DNA from: Chrysochromulina tobinii
Lineage: Eukaryota; Haptophyta; Prymnesiales; Chrysochromulinaceae
Assembly: GCA_001275005.1 (NCBI GenBank)
Contig: JWZX01001977.1
Span: 1-13,434 of the forward strand
Length of the DNA stretch: 13,434 nucleotides
Direction of reading: 5' to 3'
Position numbers and translations under genes: made by a program. Below are positions 1 to 7,565 of the stretch, one piece after another. The stretch's first letter is position 1. Each line of letters opens with the position of its first letter. The notes under the pieces were generated by a model that was not told where the DNA came from, searched no databases, and saw nothing but the letters and a program-made list of their open reading frames with translations.

Positions 1-139
1 TGCATGGGAGCGGACCCAACAATCCGCGAAGGAAATGAGGACCGGCAACCGGGCGACGCCCAAGACCGGCACTGAAGAGCCTGCGGCGCAGCAGCCGCGT
101 GGCGAGCCACCGGCGACGTCCTCACCACAAGATACGGAG

Positions 140-500
140 TTCCGCCGAGTGCAACGGCACGCCGCCGAGCGCCGGTGTCTGAGCGCCTGACCGCGCACCG
201 AAACCAGCACTGTCCAGGGTAACTATGCTGCCGAGCACCGCCGTGCTGCTGCGGGCACCGAGCGCCGCCGAGCACCGCTGAGTGCCGCCGAGAACTGCTG
301 TATGCCACCGAGCGCAGCCGAGCGCTGCTGAGCCATATGCTACCGAGCGCCGCCACGTCGCCGCGGGCGCTGTGCGCCGCCGAGCGCCACTGCATACCAC
401 CGAGCGCGCCGAGCGCCGCCGAGCGCCGCTGAGCAGCACGCTTCCGAGTGTCGCCACGCCGCCGCGGGCGCTGCGCACCGCAGAGTACCACGGAGTGCCG
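140..500. repeat. Degenerate GC-rich tandem repeat, core CCGAGCGCCGC
   Basis: An 11-12 nt unit close to CCGAGCGCCGC recurs with point changes and small indels through most of this interval. A longer near-duplication is nested in it. The stretch from about 343 (CCGAGCGCCGCCACGTCGCC) resembles the stretch from about 444 (CCGAGTGTCGCCACGCCGCC), 101 nt downstream, and both continue into CGCGGGCGCTG. It looks like an old, decayed minisatellite. Frames read through it are periodic by necessity and should not be called genes. Confidence 0.75.
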
Positions 501-583
501 AGGTGCGCACGGTTCTAGGACCCCGCGCTGGCCACGCCCTTATGTACCCTTCCCGGGCACCGCTGCCCCCCTAGGGCGCGCCC

Positions 584-692
584 AGCTACTACGATGGTGT
601 TTTCTCTTCTCGATGGGGCAACTGAGGAGGTGATCCATCCATGGGTTGGATTAGGATCATGAGCCCCTCCTCATGTTTACACCATCGTAGCT
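584..692. repeat. 109-nt interrupted inverted repeat (potential long hairpin)
   Basis: The outer arms AGCTAC-TAC-GATGGTGT (584-600) and ACACCATCGTAGCT (679-692) are complementary, with a three-base bulge in the 5' arm. Inner arms continue the symmetry: TGAGGAGG (623-630) with CCTCCTCA (666-673), then TGATCC (631-636) with GGATCA (654-659). The tip carries ATCCA/TGGAT around 634-651. Nested complementary blocks in the right order suggest a folded RNA or a small inverted-repeat element. I see no flanking target-site duplication and cannot assign it to a known RNA family. Confidence 0.6.
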
Positions 693-892
693 CTCCAGCA
701 TCAGTATTAGCTGCGAGAAGCGAAGGCTCAGTGTAAGTGTCCAAGCTGTGAACACGTGCATCGCAGTTTCTTACGAAAGCGGACTCACTGAAAGACCCTG
801 TGGGATCCTCCACGGCCAAAACGCACCTCCCACAAATCCGCGCACTTCATCACAAGGCACGTCGTGCAGAGCACACACTTCAACAGAGCATA

Positions 893-2758
893 ATGGCATC
901 GGACAACGCGTGGCTCGACGACATCGCCGCCGCGCTCAGCGAAGGGCCGCTCGAGATGAGCAAGATCCCTACCATCGTCCCCAAGCCACCCTCGGTAACG
1001 GGCAAGCTCAAGGCGCTTTTGGAGTCGCAGCCGATGCGATTCGAAATCCGTCCCGTTCCCAAGATCAAGGACCAGCGGATGGTGCACCTCAAGCGCGAGG
1101 CAACCGCGCCGTCGTTCGATGAACTCCTTCAAGACATGAGTCGTGAGGCGGAACTTGCTCATGCGCGCCACCTCAAACGCGATGAGCAAGTGCGGAGCCG
1201 CATGGAGCAGTTGCTCCGCACCAGCTTCCCACAGGCGAGCGTGGCACCATTCGGTTCGGCTGCCTCGGGCCTCCGCGTGAGCTCCGCAGACATCGATCTG
1301 TGCGTCACATTTCCTGATGAGCAAGGTCGTCACTGGGACGATTGCGAGCGCCGAACGACGAGTGTCGAAACGATCAAAACGATTGCTAAGCTGCTGCGGA
1401 AGAGCAGCGATCACCACAAGGTCGAGCCGATCGCGAAGGCGCGCGTGCCAATCGTCAAGGCTGTGGACAAAGTGGCAAACCTCGCCTGCGACGTGGTTCC
1501 GCACGCGGCGCTTGCGTGGCACAACAGCCAGTTGCTCTCGCGTTACTGCGAGCTCGAGCCGCTCGTCCGTCGGCTCTGCTTGATTGTGAAAGTATGGGCG
1601 AGCCGTCGCGCCGTCTCAAGTGCCATGCACGCGTTCCTCTCGTCGTACGCCCACGTGGTGACCGTGCTGCACTATTGCCTGGCGGCCGTCTCTCCGCCGC
1701 TGCTTGTCGACCTCCAAGCACCAGAGCTGCTGGTGGGGCTGCCGGAGAGCTGGTGCGATGGCTTCGATGTTCGCATGTGCTCGCTCGAGGTCGCGCGGTC
1801 CGCTCTGGATGCGAAAAGGAGGGCCGCAGTGGCGCAGCCACTTGCGCACATCCCTCAGAGGGCGGCAAACCTGCCACCATCGACGTCTCCGAGCAGCCAG
1901 TGGCCTCCGAAGCAGTCGCAGCAGTGGATGATTGCGACGCTACGGTCAAGAAGGAAGTCGCTGTCTGGAGAAGCTCGCGATCTCGTCGAGGCCGCACTGC
2001 AGATCGCGCTCCATATGCCGGGAGCGCTCGCGGACGCTGCCTTGGTCGTGGCGCTCGATGAGATCTCGATCGACCTCGAGGCGATCTCGATCAAGGAGCT
2101 CACACAGGAGCAGGCAAAGCAGCCTACTCCTTCCAAATGTGGCAGGACGGATTCGGTCACCGAGACTGGCGACGTCGCCGGGGCGGCGCCGCGACCGCCC
2201 TCGCTCGCAACGCTCCTGCGGGGCTTCTTCGAGTACATGGTGAGCCTGACAGAAGGGCGCGAAGGCATGCTCGCAATCTCGTTGCACGAGAAGCCACTCA
2301 GCCGAACTCGTGAGATCTCCCATGAGCCACGTCGTGCACGAGCTCCACCCGGCTCCGAGAACGACGCCAAGGTGCCGCCGTATACCTTCCCCAAGTCTGC
2401 TTGGACGGGTGGTGGCCCGTACAGCTTCTCGATCGAGGACCCCTTCGAAACGGTCCATTCAAGGAAACCACACGACCTGTGCGCGCCTCTGAATAAGCAG
2501 ACGGCTCTCATCTTGCGCGGCGAGTACCGACGGGCCGCGACGCTGCTCGCGGCTAACCTGACCGAGAGTGGAGACGTCAAGTCGGGCGGAATGAGTGCGG
2601 CCGACTTGCTCGAGGAGGTGCTGCGCTTTGGTACGAGTCCATGCAGGCGGCGCAGCGACGAAGATGGCAAGGCCTACACCGAGCAAGAGTACGTCGACTA
2701 CTATGGGCGCGAGGAGGGCACCCATCGCTGGGCGTCGGGTGCATTGGTGGACGAATGA
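893..2758 (+). CDS. Terminal nucleotidyltransferase (TUTase / non-canonical poly(A) polymerase)
   Basis: This 621-residue protein belongs to the DNA polymerase beta-like nucleotidyltransferases that add U or A to RNA 3' ends. The catalytic block is FGS at 120-122, then SSADIDL at 130-136, giving Asp133 and Asp135, with the third Asp200 in LACDVV. The central domain follows the TUTase pattern (ARVPIVKA 183-190, NSQLLSRY 211-218, VRRLCLIVKVWASRR 225-239, LSSYAHVVTVLHY 249-261). The PAP-associated part comprises LLRGFFEYM (441-449) and SIEDPFETVHS (513-523). A low-complexity insert (about 305-435) separates the halves. The first ATG is at 893, with A at -3 and G at +4; the frame is open upstream but only through a GTG. 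No intron is needed. A C-terminal motif, DGKAYTEQEYVDYYG (591-605), is not part of the family. Whether it adds U or A cannot be decided here. Confidence 0.93.
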   Translation: MASDNAWLDDIAAALSEGPLEMSKIPTIVPKPPSVTGKLKALLESQPMRFEIRPVPKIKDQRMVHLKREATAPSFDELLQDMSREAELAHARHLKRDEQVRSRMEQLLRTSFPQASVAPFGSAASGLRVSSADIDLCVTFPDEQGRHWDDCERRTTSVETIKTIAKLLRKSSDHHKVEPIAKARVPIVKAVDKVANLACDVVPHAALAWHNSQLLSRYCELEPLVRRLCLIVKVWASRRAVSSAMHAFLSSYAHVVTVLHYCLAAVSPPLLVDLQAPELLVGLPESWCDGFDVRMCSLEVARSALDAKRRAAVAQPLAHIPQRAANLPPSTSPSSQWPPKQSQQWMIATLRSRRKSLSGEARDLVEAALQIALHMPGALADAALVVALDEISIDLEAISIKELTQEQAKQPTPSKCGRTDSVTETGDVAGAAPRPPSLATLLRGFFEYMVSLTEGREGMLAISLHEKPLSRTREISHEPRRARAPPGSENDAKVPPYTFPKSAWTGGGPYSFSIEDPFETVHSRKPHDLCAPLNKQTALILRGEYRRAATLLAANLTESGDVKSGGMSAADLLEEVLRFGTSPCRRRSDEDGKAYTEQEYVDYYGREEGTHRWASGALVDE

Positions 2759-3054
2759 GCGCTTTTTGAACGGTCCTCGGGAGCGGAGAATGCGGAGACC
2801 GGAGAGGGTCTTGCGGTCTTGCGGATTTCGAGTCGGTGACGGTGTTCTGTGTGATGACGACGGACTGTGGCAGGGAAAGCCCGGGGCCCTCGAAATATTT
2901 GCGAATGTGTACGCCGTCCCGGTGTCCTTGGTGTTGATCGTCTGCTGGTCGTTGCATCAACACGTGATCTCTACCGTTACGGCGCTGTGAAGGGACTCTT
3001 CTTTCATGCGAAGACTCACGTTCCCTCGCTCGCGGTTCTATAGGGAGCGGCCAT
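2759..3054. other. Intergenic spacer between nucleotidyltransferase and GNAT genes
   Basis: The spacer separates two plus-strand genes, so it must hold the 3' end of the first and the promoter of the second. I see no canonical AATAAA, no RNA gene and no repeat. Open frames crossing it on either strand are extensions of shadows from the flanking coding sequence. Confidence 0.5.
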
Positions 3055-3993
3055 ATGAAGGCCACCGCTGCCAAAGCCATCATGTCACGTAACGAGCGTA
3101 GAGACGCCGTCGACATCTCGCCACACTTAAGTGCAATGGTCGATCGTGAATTTCTACGCGAGATGGACGCCGAAAGACGCGAGGCTCGCCGCGCCGCACG
3201 GCTCCGTGTTAGAGCGCGCTTGCTGCTCGAGGGTGCTGAGGCAGCAATCGCTTCGCTGCCGGCGGAAGACGAGGGTTTCGATGGGGAACCGACCCTGCGG
3301 CCGATGAGCGCCCTGGAGCTTGGAATGATGTACGTTTGGATGCAGGCCGACGAGCGGCAATGCTCAGAGCAAGAGGAGCACGTCACCCGATGGTGGTCCG
3401 GTGGCGCCGTGGGCATTCAGCAGACGTGGGAGGCGGCAAGCGGGTGGTACGATGAGGAGCTGGACGAACCGCCAACGAGAGCGCGTACTGCCTCGGAAGG
3501 TCGCGGCCCGAGGCCCGCCGTAGCCTCAGTCGATGCTGTCGCAACAGCAGCTTCGAGCGGCTCGCGGTCAGTCATCAGCCGACAGCTGGGGCCAGGTGCA
3601 ACGCAGAGCTATGCTCCACCGCCCCACGGTCCTCGCGTTCTGGGGGCGTTTGTGCACGGACGTCGTGCTCCTGTCGCCTTCGTAGCGACTCGCGAGCCCT
3701 CACGCAAAGATGCGCGGCTCAACTGGACAATCGATGCGATGGGCACACGGCTCGCGGCACGTGGCCGCGGCCTGGGCTCGGCCCTTGCCCTGCATTGCAT
3801 TGCCGCGGCGCGCGCTGCCGATCCAGGTTTGGCGCAGTATCTTATCAACGCGGTGCCAGCGGCCATGCCATTTTGGGAGAAGCTCGGCTTTGAGGAGGTC
3901 GAGCCGTCTTCAGCTGAGCAGGAATTTTACATGAAGCGGGGAGGTGACCGGCCGATGGCCTTGGCCTTGCCGTTGCGAGTGGCTGATCCGTGA
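3055..3993 (+). CDS. GNAT-family N-acetyltransferase-like protein
   Basis: The 312-residue product ends in a GNAT acyl-CoA-binding fold. ARGRGLGSALALHCIAAAR (235-253) matches motif A, with the R-x-x-G-x-G/A-type pyrophosphate loop at RGRGLG. The segment PAAMPFWEKLGFEEVE (268-283) is the usual motif B ending, with the FWEKLGF helix-turn. The N-terminal half is not recognised: residues 33-60 form an Arg/Glu/Ala-rich, probably coiled helix, and 140-190 is likely disordered. Residues 195-225 supply the preceding beta strands (VLGAFVHGR, APVAFVATRE). The ATG at 3055 has a weak context (C at -3); the in-frame ATG at 3082 has A at -3 and could be used instead, removing nine residues. The substrate could be a small molecule or a protein and is not indicated. 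It lies in tandem with, but clearly apart from, the upstream gene. Confidence 0.85.
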   Translation: MKATAAKAIMSRNERRDAVDISPHLSAMVDREFLREMDAERREARRAARLRVRARLLLEGAEAAIASLPAEDEGFDGEPTLRPMSALELGMMYVWMQADERQCSEQEEHVTRWWSGGAVGIQQTWEAASGWYDEELDEPPTRARTASEGRGPRPAVASVDAVATAASSGSRSVISRQLGPGATQSYAPPPHGPRVLGAFVHGRRAPVAFVATREPSRKDARLNWTIDAMGTRLAARGRGLGSALALHCIAAARAADPGLAQYLINAVPAAMPFWEKLGFEEVEPSSAEQEFYMKRGGDRPMALALPLRVADP

Positions 3994-4403
3994 ACATGTT
4001 GATCTTCAAGAAAACTATAGTTTTCGTTCAATCTGCACGTGTGGCTCACGGCGATGATGGTGTCCCCGCACGGGCCCCGCGCGCGCGGCGCCGCGGGCGC
4101 GCACCCATGCGCTCCGCACCGTACGCCTACGCGAGCGTTCCCGCTTTGCGCTTATAAAGTTATATTCCTTATACGTACGGAAAGGCCGCCACGCGACGGC
4201 CTACTTCTGCTTTTGGGGGGCGGTTGTGGGTGTGTGCCTGACCGAGAGGGCCCTGAAACGAACAAACGAAAATCTAGCATTTTCGCTCGCCGAGGTGCTA
4301 ACGTCGCAGGCGACGCGTGTTGACCCGGTCGCTGCGCACGGCGGTCGACGACCAGCGAACGCACCGGCGCGTACTACAGAAAACTCGATTACAGCAGTAC
4401 GCC
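3994..4403. other. Convergent intergenic spacer
   Basis: Two genes converge here, the acetyltransferase-like gene on plus and the amidotransferase on minus, so the spacer holds two 3' ends. It includes a perfect palindrome at 4010-4025 just after the plus-strand stop and a very GC-rich patch at about 4070-4110. A TATAAAG at 4153 sits between two 3' ends and has no gene to drive. The short open frames on both strands show no domain features. Confidence 0.5.
4010..4025. repeat. 16-bp perfect palindrome after the acetyltransferase stop codon
   Basis: GAAAACTATAGTTTTC is its own reverse complement and begins 17 nt after the TGA at 3991-3993. As RNA it could form a short A/U-rich hairpin in the 3' UTR. 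A role in 3' end formation or mRNA stability is only inferred from its position. Confidence 0.55.
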
Positions 4404-5414
4404 TCAGCGTGACGGCGTGGACGGAAGCCATTCCCCCGTCCATAGGTGGCGCACAATGGCAGCCACAAGCTGCTGCGACGTGTCTGTTGTGGCCTCGCTG
4501 CCGATCGTCGCCAGGCGCTCTGCGAGCCATTGCGAACCAAATTTGGGTGCGTCCTCCTCGAGAATAGTGCGTAGCACTCGTCTGCCTGTGGGCGTACAGA
4601 ACTCTGGGTGGCCCTGCACCGTGAACGCGAGCGGCCTTTCGCCATCGCCGCTTGGCAAGCTGCCTCGTGTGATGGCAAGGCGCGCGCCCGTGGCCGACGC
4701 AAAGTAAGCGGCGGCGTGTGTCGGGTTAGTCGTCGAGCAGCCGAGATTCGCCGCACATGGAGGAAGCATGCTCACGATGTCGTTGTGGTGGTAGAGTATC
4801 TCGACACGTTGTGCACCTCCAAAGGGCCCGAGCAGGTGCTTTCCAAGGGCCGTTGGCTCGAACGCGCAAGCAGCCGCGTGCAAGCCGTGGGTCTCATTCG
4901 TCTCAACACGACCGCCCATGGCAGAGGCGAGGACCTGATGGCCGAAGCAGATGCCGAGCACCGGGATGCGCTTTGCATGCAGTTGGCGAAGATGTTGCTC
5001 AAGTGGCGTTATCCACGCTGGGGCTGCGTCGGCGCTAGACGTGTAGGCACCAGCCGCTACGCTCGCTGGGCTGCCGGGAACTATGAAGCCATCGAAGGAG
5101 CCATCGAGGTGAAAGTCGGCAGCGCTCCTAAAATTGGATATGTCGATTTCCTCGAGCGCCAGTGCTGCGTCGATGCTCTGAAATAGCTCGTTGAGCATGG
5201 GGAGCACTGCATCATTGTAATGATTACCTCGTGGGTTCAGCACTGCGAGCCGTGCCTTCGGCGGTGCTCGTGCGGTAAATTGCGCATCTGAACGCAACCT
5301 GCGAACTCGCCACGAGATGAGAGCTGCGCCGATAGGCAGGGCGACTGCCGCAACCAGATACGGCCGCGATGCCATCAACGGCAGTGGCCGCGCCAGACAT
5401 CGTAAAATGTGCAT
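4404..5414 (-). CDS. Class I glutamine amidotransferase-like protein with N-terminal membrane/targeting segment
   Basis: The 336-residue protein carries a complete GATase1 domain of the GMP-synthase-like / gamma-glutamyl-peptidase-like group. The nucleophile is Cys156 in the elbow GICFGHQ (154-160). His269 and Glu271 in QGHPEF (267-272) complete the triad. GSPAS (114-118) is the oxyanion-loop region, and HHNDIV (209-214) is another family mark. Such domains hydrolyse glutamine or gamma-glutamyl bonds. No synthase partner domain is attached, so a stand-alone peptidase or hydrolase is plausible. Residues 18-36 (YLVAAVALPIGAALISWRV) form a hydrophobic helix followed by RRLR, fitting a signal anchor or organelle-targeting segment. 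The ATG at 5414 and an internal one at 5375 (Met14) both have T at -3, so the start is uncertain. The sole ORF spans the domain without introns. Confidence 0.92.
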   Translation of the reverse strand: MHILRCLARPLPLMASRPYLVAAVALPIGAALISWRVRRLRSDAQFTARAPPKARLAVLNPRGNHYNDAVLPMLNELFQSIDAALALEEIDISNFRSAADFHLDGSFDGFIVPGSPASVAAGAYTSSADAAPAWITPLEQHLRQLHAKRIPVLGICFGHQVLASAMGGRVETNETHGLHAAACAFEPTALGKHLLGPFGGAQRVEILYHHNDIVSMLPPCAANLGCSTTNPTHAAAYFASATGARLAITRGSLPSGDGERPLAFTVQGHPEFCTPTGRRVLRTILEEDAPKFGSQWLAERLATIGSEATTDTSQQLVAAIVRHLWTGEWLPSTPSR

Positions 5415-6104
5415 TAAAAATGCTCTCCGCCGCGCGGGGCCGCGCTGTTCATATGAATTCTCCGGATATTATCCTCACGTCACGTACCGGTACAGTACAT
5501 GTACTGTAAGAGCATTCACAGCAGGAGCGAGATGCTGCGAAGGACCCTCGAAATGAGACACATGTACCCGGTAGACGGAGTGCTGAGAAACACCAGCCAA
5601 AATGAGAGAGAGTTTCGGCGCGTCCAAGACCGACACTGTCGACTGTGAGCAAAGCACGCACCCCTATACAGCACCGCACCCGGGCCACCCGCAGGCACGA
5701 GGTGGGTCGACGCGCGCCCCCCGCGTGAGAGAGGGGGCGAGCGATGGTGCGTGACGCGAGTTTGTGCAGAGTTTCACTGTATGCCACGTTGATATCGGTA
5801 CCGGTGACAACACCGGCAGCGCCAGATAACATACGTGAGAGCGCGCCAAAAGTGTGAAAGGGCACACTTCATGAGAGAATCGACCGGATCGTGACCACTC
5901 GAAGCATGCCGAAGAACAGCCAGCCCCTTGTGAGTGAGGAATAGCGTCAGCGACGAAACCGCCCGCCAGTGTCTGTGGACAGGTCCATGCAATGTCCGCG
6001 GTTTCGCACGCGTAATGAAGAATCGCAAGGAGAGACACAGTTGTCTCCCTTGGTCTACCGTATCAGTGGACGCGGCCTGATTTGGCGGCCGCGCTTCAGT
6101 CCTT
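5415..6104. other. Intergenic spacer with likely promoter of the amidotransferase gene
   Basis: Both flanking genes are on minus, so this 690-nt spacer holds the amidotransferase promoter (right of 5414) and the 3' flank of the armadillo-type gene. Overlapping palindromes lie at 5484-5508. A short GC hairpin is possible at 5715-5739, with CGCCCCC facing GGGGGCG across an 11-nt loop. The minus-strand open frames at 5449-6038 overlap each other in different frames, lack domain features and are probably chance. Confidence 0.5.
5484..5508. promoter_or_regulatory. Two overlapping perfect palindromes upstream of the amidotransferase
   Basis: GTACCGGTAC (5484-5493) and TACAGTACATGTACTGTA (5491-5508) are each perfect palindromes and share three bases. 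They lie about 70-95 nt upstream of the ATG at 5414, where a dimeric transcription factor could bind. The binding role is inferred from symmetry and position only. Confidence 0.45.
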
Positions 6105-7160
6105 TCAGATGATATCGGTTGATCCCTCCGCGCCCGGTTCCGCCAGTCCTACGCTCGGCGTCTCTGCCGCTTGGAGCCATTCGGCGATCAACCTCAGCTC
6201 ACGTGCCTCGACAACATCGCCACAAGTTTCGGCGTGCCCCGCCACCGTTGCGGCGGTGCTCACTTTTGCCGCGGCCGCCTGCAGCCTCGTCGACGAGCGC
6301 AGGACGAGCAGCAAGCTTCGTAAGGTCGTCCGAATCTCGCGCGGCTCCGCGTCCAGGACTTTGGGTAGCAAGGTGCTAAACACGTCCTCCGGCGCCTCCT
6401 CGACCACGTTGCGCACCGGCCCTGCGACGGCATCATCCCGCGCCAGGATGGCGAGGAGGAGCTCGGCCGCACCCTGGCAGATCTGCGCGTCGCGCGAGCT
6501 GCTCAGCAGTGCGAACGGTGTGGTGCAAAGTTGCTCTGACTCAAGCACGCGCAGAGCAACCTCGGGCGTAGTGCGCTGCACGAGCGTGCTGAACATCTCG
6601 AGCGCCACGCGCCGCACGGGCAAATCCGGGTCCACAGCCTTCTTGCCGCCCGCGTCCCCGTCCTCTTCGCGCTCCGCAGCTTCCTGAACGCTTCTGTCGG
6701 CCTCAGCGAGCATCCGAGCCAGCGCCTTGGGCAACATGCAGGGTTCGTCGAGTGCGACCTGCAGGAAGTGCGGCTCGTTTTGTGACACGAGGTTGTGCAC
6801 GCACATTGTGGCGCCGAGCCGGAAGGACGGTTCAGGATGGAGCAAAGCGGTCTGCAGGAGCAGGCGAACTCCACCCGGTGTATCCACCAAATCCAAGGCA
6901 GAGCCTGGCTCGGCGGTGGAGCGCTCGAGAACAGCAAGAGCAATCGAGGCTTTTTTGAGCCCATCCTCCGCCAACATGTTCATGGGCTGGAGCCTGTCTA
7001 GAAGCGCAACAAGCTTGGTGCGACGACGACAGTCCTGGCCACCATCTTCTGCCATGCTGCTACAGGGCCCTGGGGTCTTTCCCACCGGTGTGAACGCCTG
7101 TGTGAACGTGTCTCTGAAAAAGTGGCCACACGTTCTCTGCATGCTGAGCATGATGAGCAT
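6105..7160 (-). CDS. Armadillo-type helical repeat protein, possibly HspBP1/Fes1-like
   Basis: The frame encodes 351 residues from ATG 7160, or 316 from the ATG at 7055. The second has A at -3 and G at +4 and begins MAEDGG. The first adds a basic, Phe-rich, nearly acid-free 35-residue extension that could be a targeting peptide. In the 316-residue numbering, the body is a chain of amphipathic helices with ARM-like spacing. Examples are ALDLVDTPGGVRLLLQTAL (53-71), RLGATMCVHNLVSQN (79-93), VRRVALEMFSTLVQ (147-160), CQGAAELLLAIL (193-204) and IRTTLRSLLLVLRSS (241-255). An acidic/Gly-rich loop (125-143) interrupts it. The 'GG-x-x-x-LL ... SQNEPHFLQVAL' order recalls the Hsp70 nucleotide-exchange factors HspBP1/Fes1/SIL1, but this is a resemblance, not a secure assignment. 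The carboxy end is Ala/Glu-rich. No catalytic motif is visible. Confidence 0.78.
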   Translation of the reverse strand: MLIMLSMQRTCGHFFRDTFTQAFTPVGKTPGPCSSMAEDGGQDCRRRTKLVALLDRLQPMNMLAEDGLKKASIALAVLERSTAEPGSALDLVDTPGGVRLLLQTALLHPEPSFRLGATMCVHNLVSQNEPHFLQVALDEPCMLPKALARMLAEADRSVQEAAEREEDGDAGGKKAVDPDLPVRRVALEMFSTLVQRTTPEVALRVLESEQLCTTPFALLSSSRDAQICQGAAELLLAILARDDAVAGPVRNVVEEAPEDVFSTLLPKVLDAEPREIRTTLRSLLLVLRSSTRLQAAAAKVSTAATVAGHAETCGDVVEARELRLIAEWLQAAETPSVGLAEPGAEGSTDII

Positions 7161-7565
7161 GATGAGAGAGCAATATGTGGTTGCATGACAAGCTTCCTGT
7201 CAAAGGTTCTCTGTTGTTTTCAGTTTGGCCTTGGCTTTTTGCTGTGAGGAAGCGCTCTAGCCGGCGCGGCGGCGTGGCGCGCGCGCGGGTATACCCTGAC
7301 GCCTGAGAGGCCTGAGCACTTCGAGGGAAGTCGAAAACTCGAAGTCGAAATCCCACCTGAAGCGGAGAAGCACGGCGGGTTTGAACGCCGACACACACCG
7401 CCCCTCGGTTGGCTCGGACGGGGACGCGCCATGAGTGGGGCGCGCCACTCTGCCTTAAACTCTGCCCCCCAGTGCCCAGTGCCCAGAGGGATGATATACG
7501 CTTAATCGCTTTCCGTGATAAATGCGTGATACGTGTTACGTCGGGACCGTGCGTCCGGTCACAGC
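7161..7565. other. Intergenic spacer upstream of the armadillo-type gene
   Basis: Both flanking genes are on minus, so this contains the promoter of the gene ending at 6105 and the 3' flank of the gene ending at 7566. Short direct repeats are visible: GCCTGAGAG/GCCTGAGC at 7301-7317, CAGTGCC twice near 7470-7485, and CTCGAAGTCGAAA-like copies at 7330-7350. A minus-strand ATG at 7186 opens a short out-of-frame reading frame overlapping the first start of the next gene and could act as an upstream ORF. No RNA gene is recognised. Confidence 0.45.

Larger units (their letters stand above)
1..892. other. Non-coding 5' flank of the nucleotidyltransferase gene
   Basis: I see no convincing gene here. 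The open frames at 122-478 (minus), 282-518 and 448-633 (plus) are low-complexity Arg/Ala/Ser translations of a GC-rich tandem repeat and have no domain character. The stretch holds the degenerate repeat at about 140-500 and an interrupted inverted repeat at 584-692, both listed separately. The promoter and 5' UTR of the gene starting at 893 should lie between about 700 and 892, but no recognisable TATA box or initiator can be assigned. Confidence 0.6.

Noticed and set aside
122-478. 118-codon minus-strand frame in the 5' region
   Set aside because: It is a translation of the degenerate CCGAGCGCCGC repeat, with periodic Ala/Arg/Ser content and no domain character.
1855-2670. 271-codon minus-strand frame inside the nucleotidyltransferase gene
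   Set aside because: It is antisense to conserved TUTase motifs and is explained by codon bias on the coding strand.
2577-3416. 279-codon minus-strand frame spanning the nucleotidyltransferase end and the acetyltransferase start
   Set aside because: It overlaps two well-supported plus-strand genes, is Ser/Arg/Pro-rich and shows no motif.
4149-4160. TATAAAG, TATA-box-like
   Set aside because: It lies between the 3' ends of two convergent genes with no start codon of a credible gene downstream on either strand.
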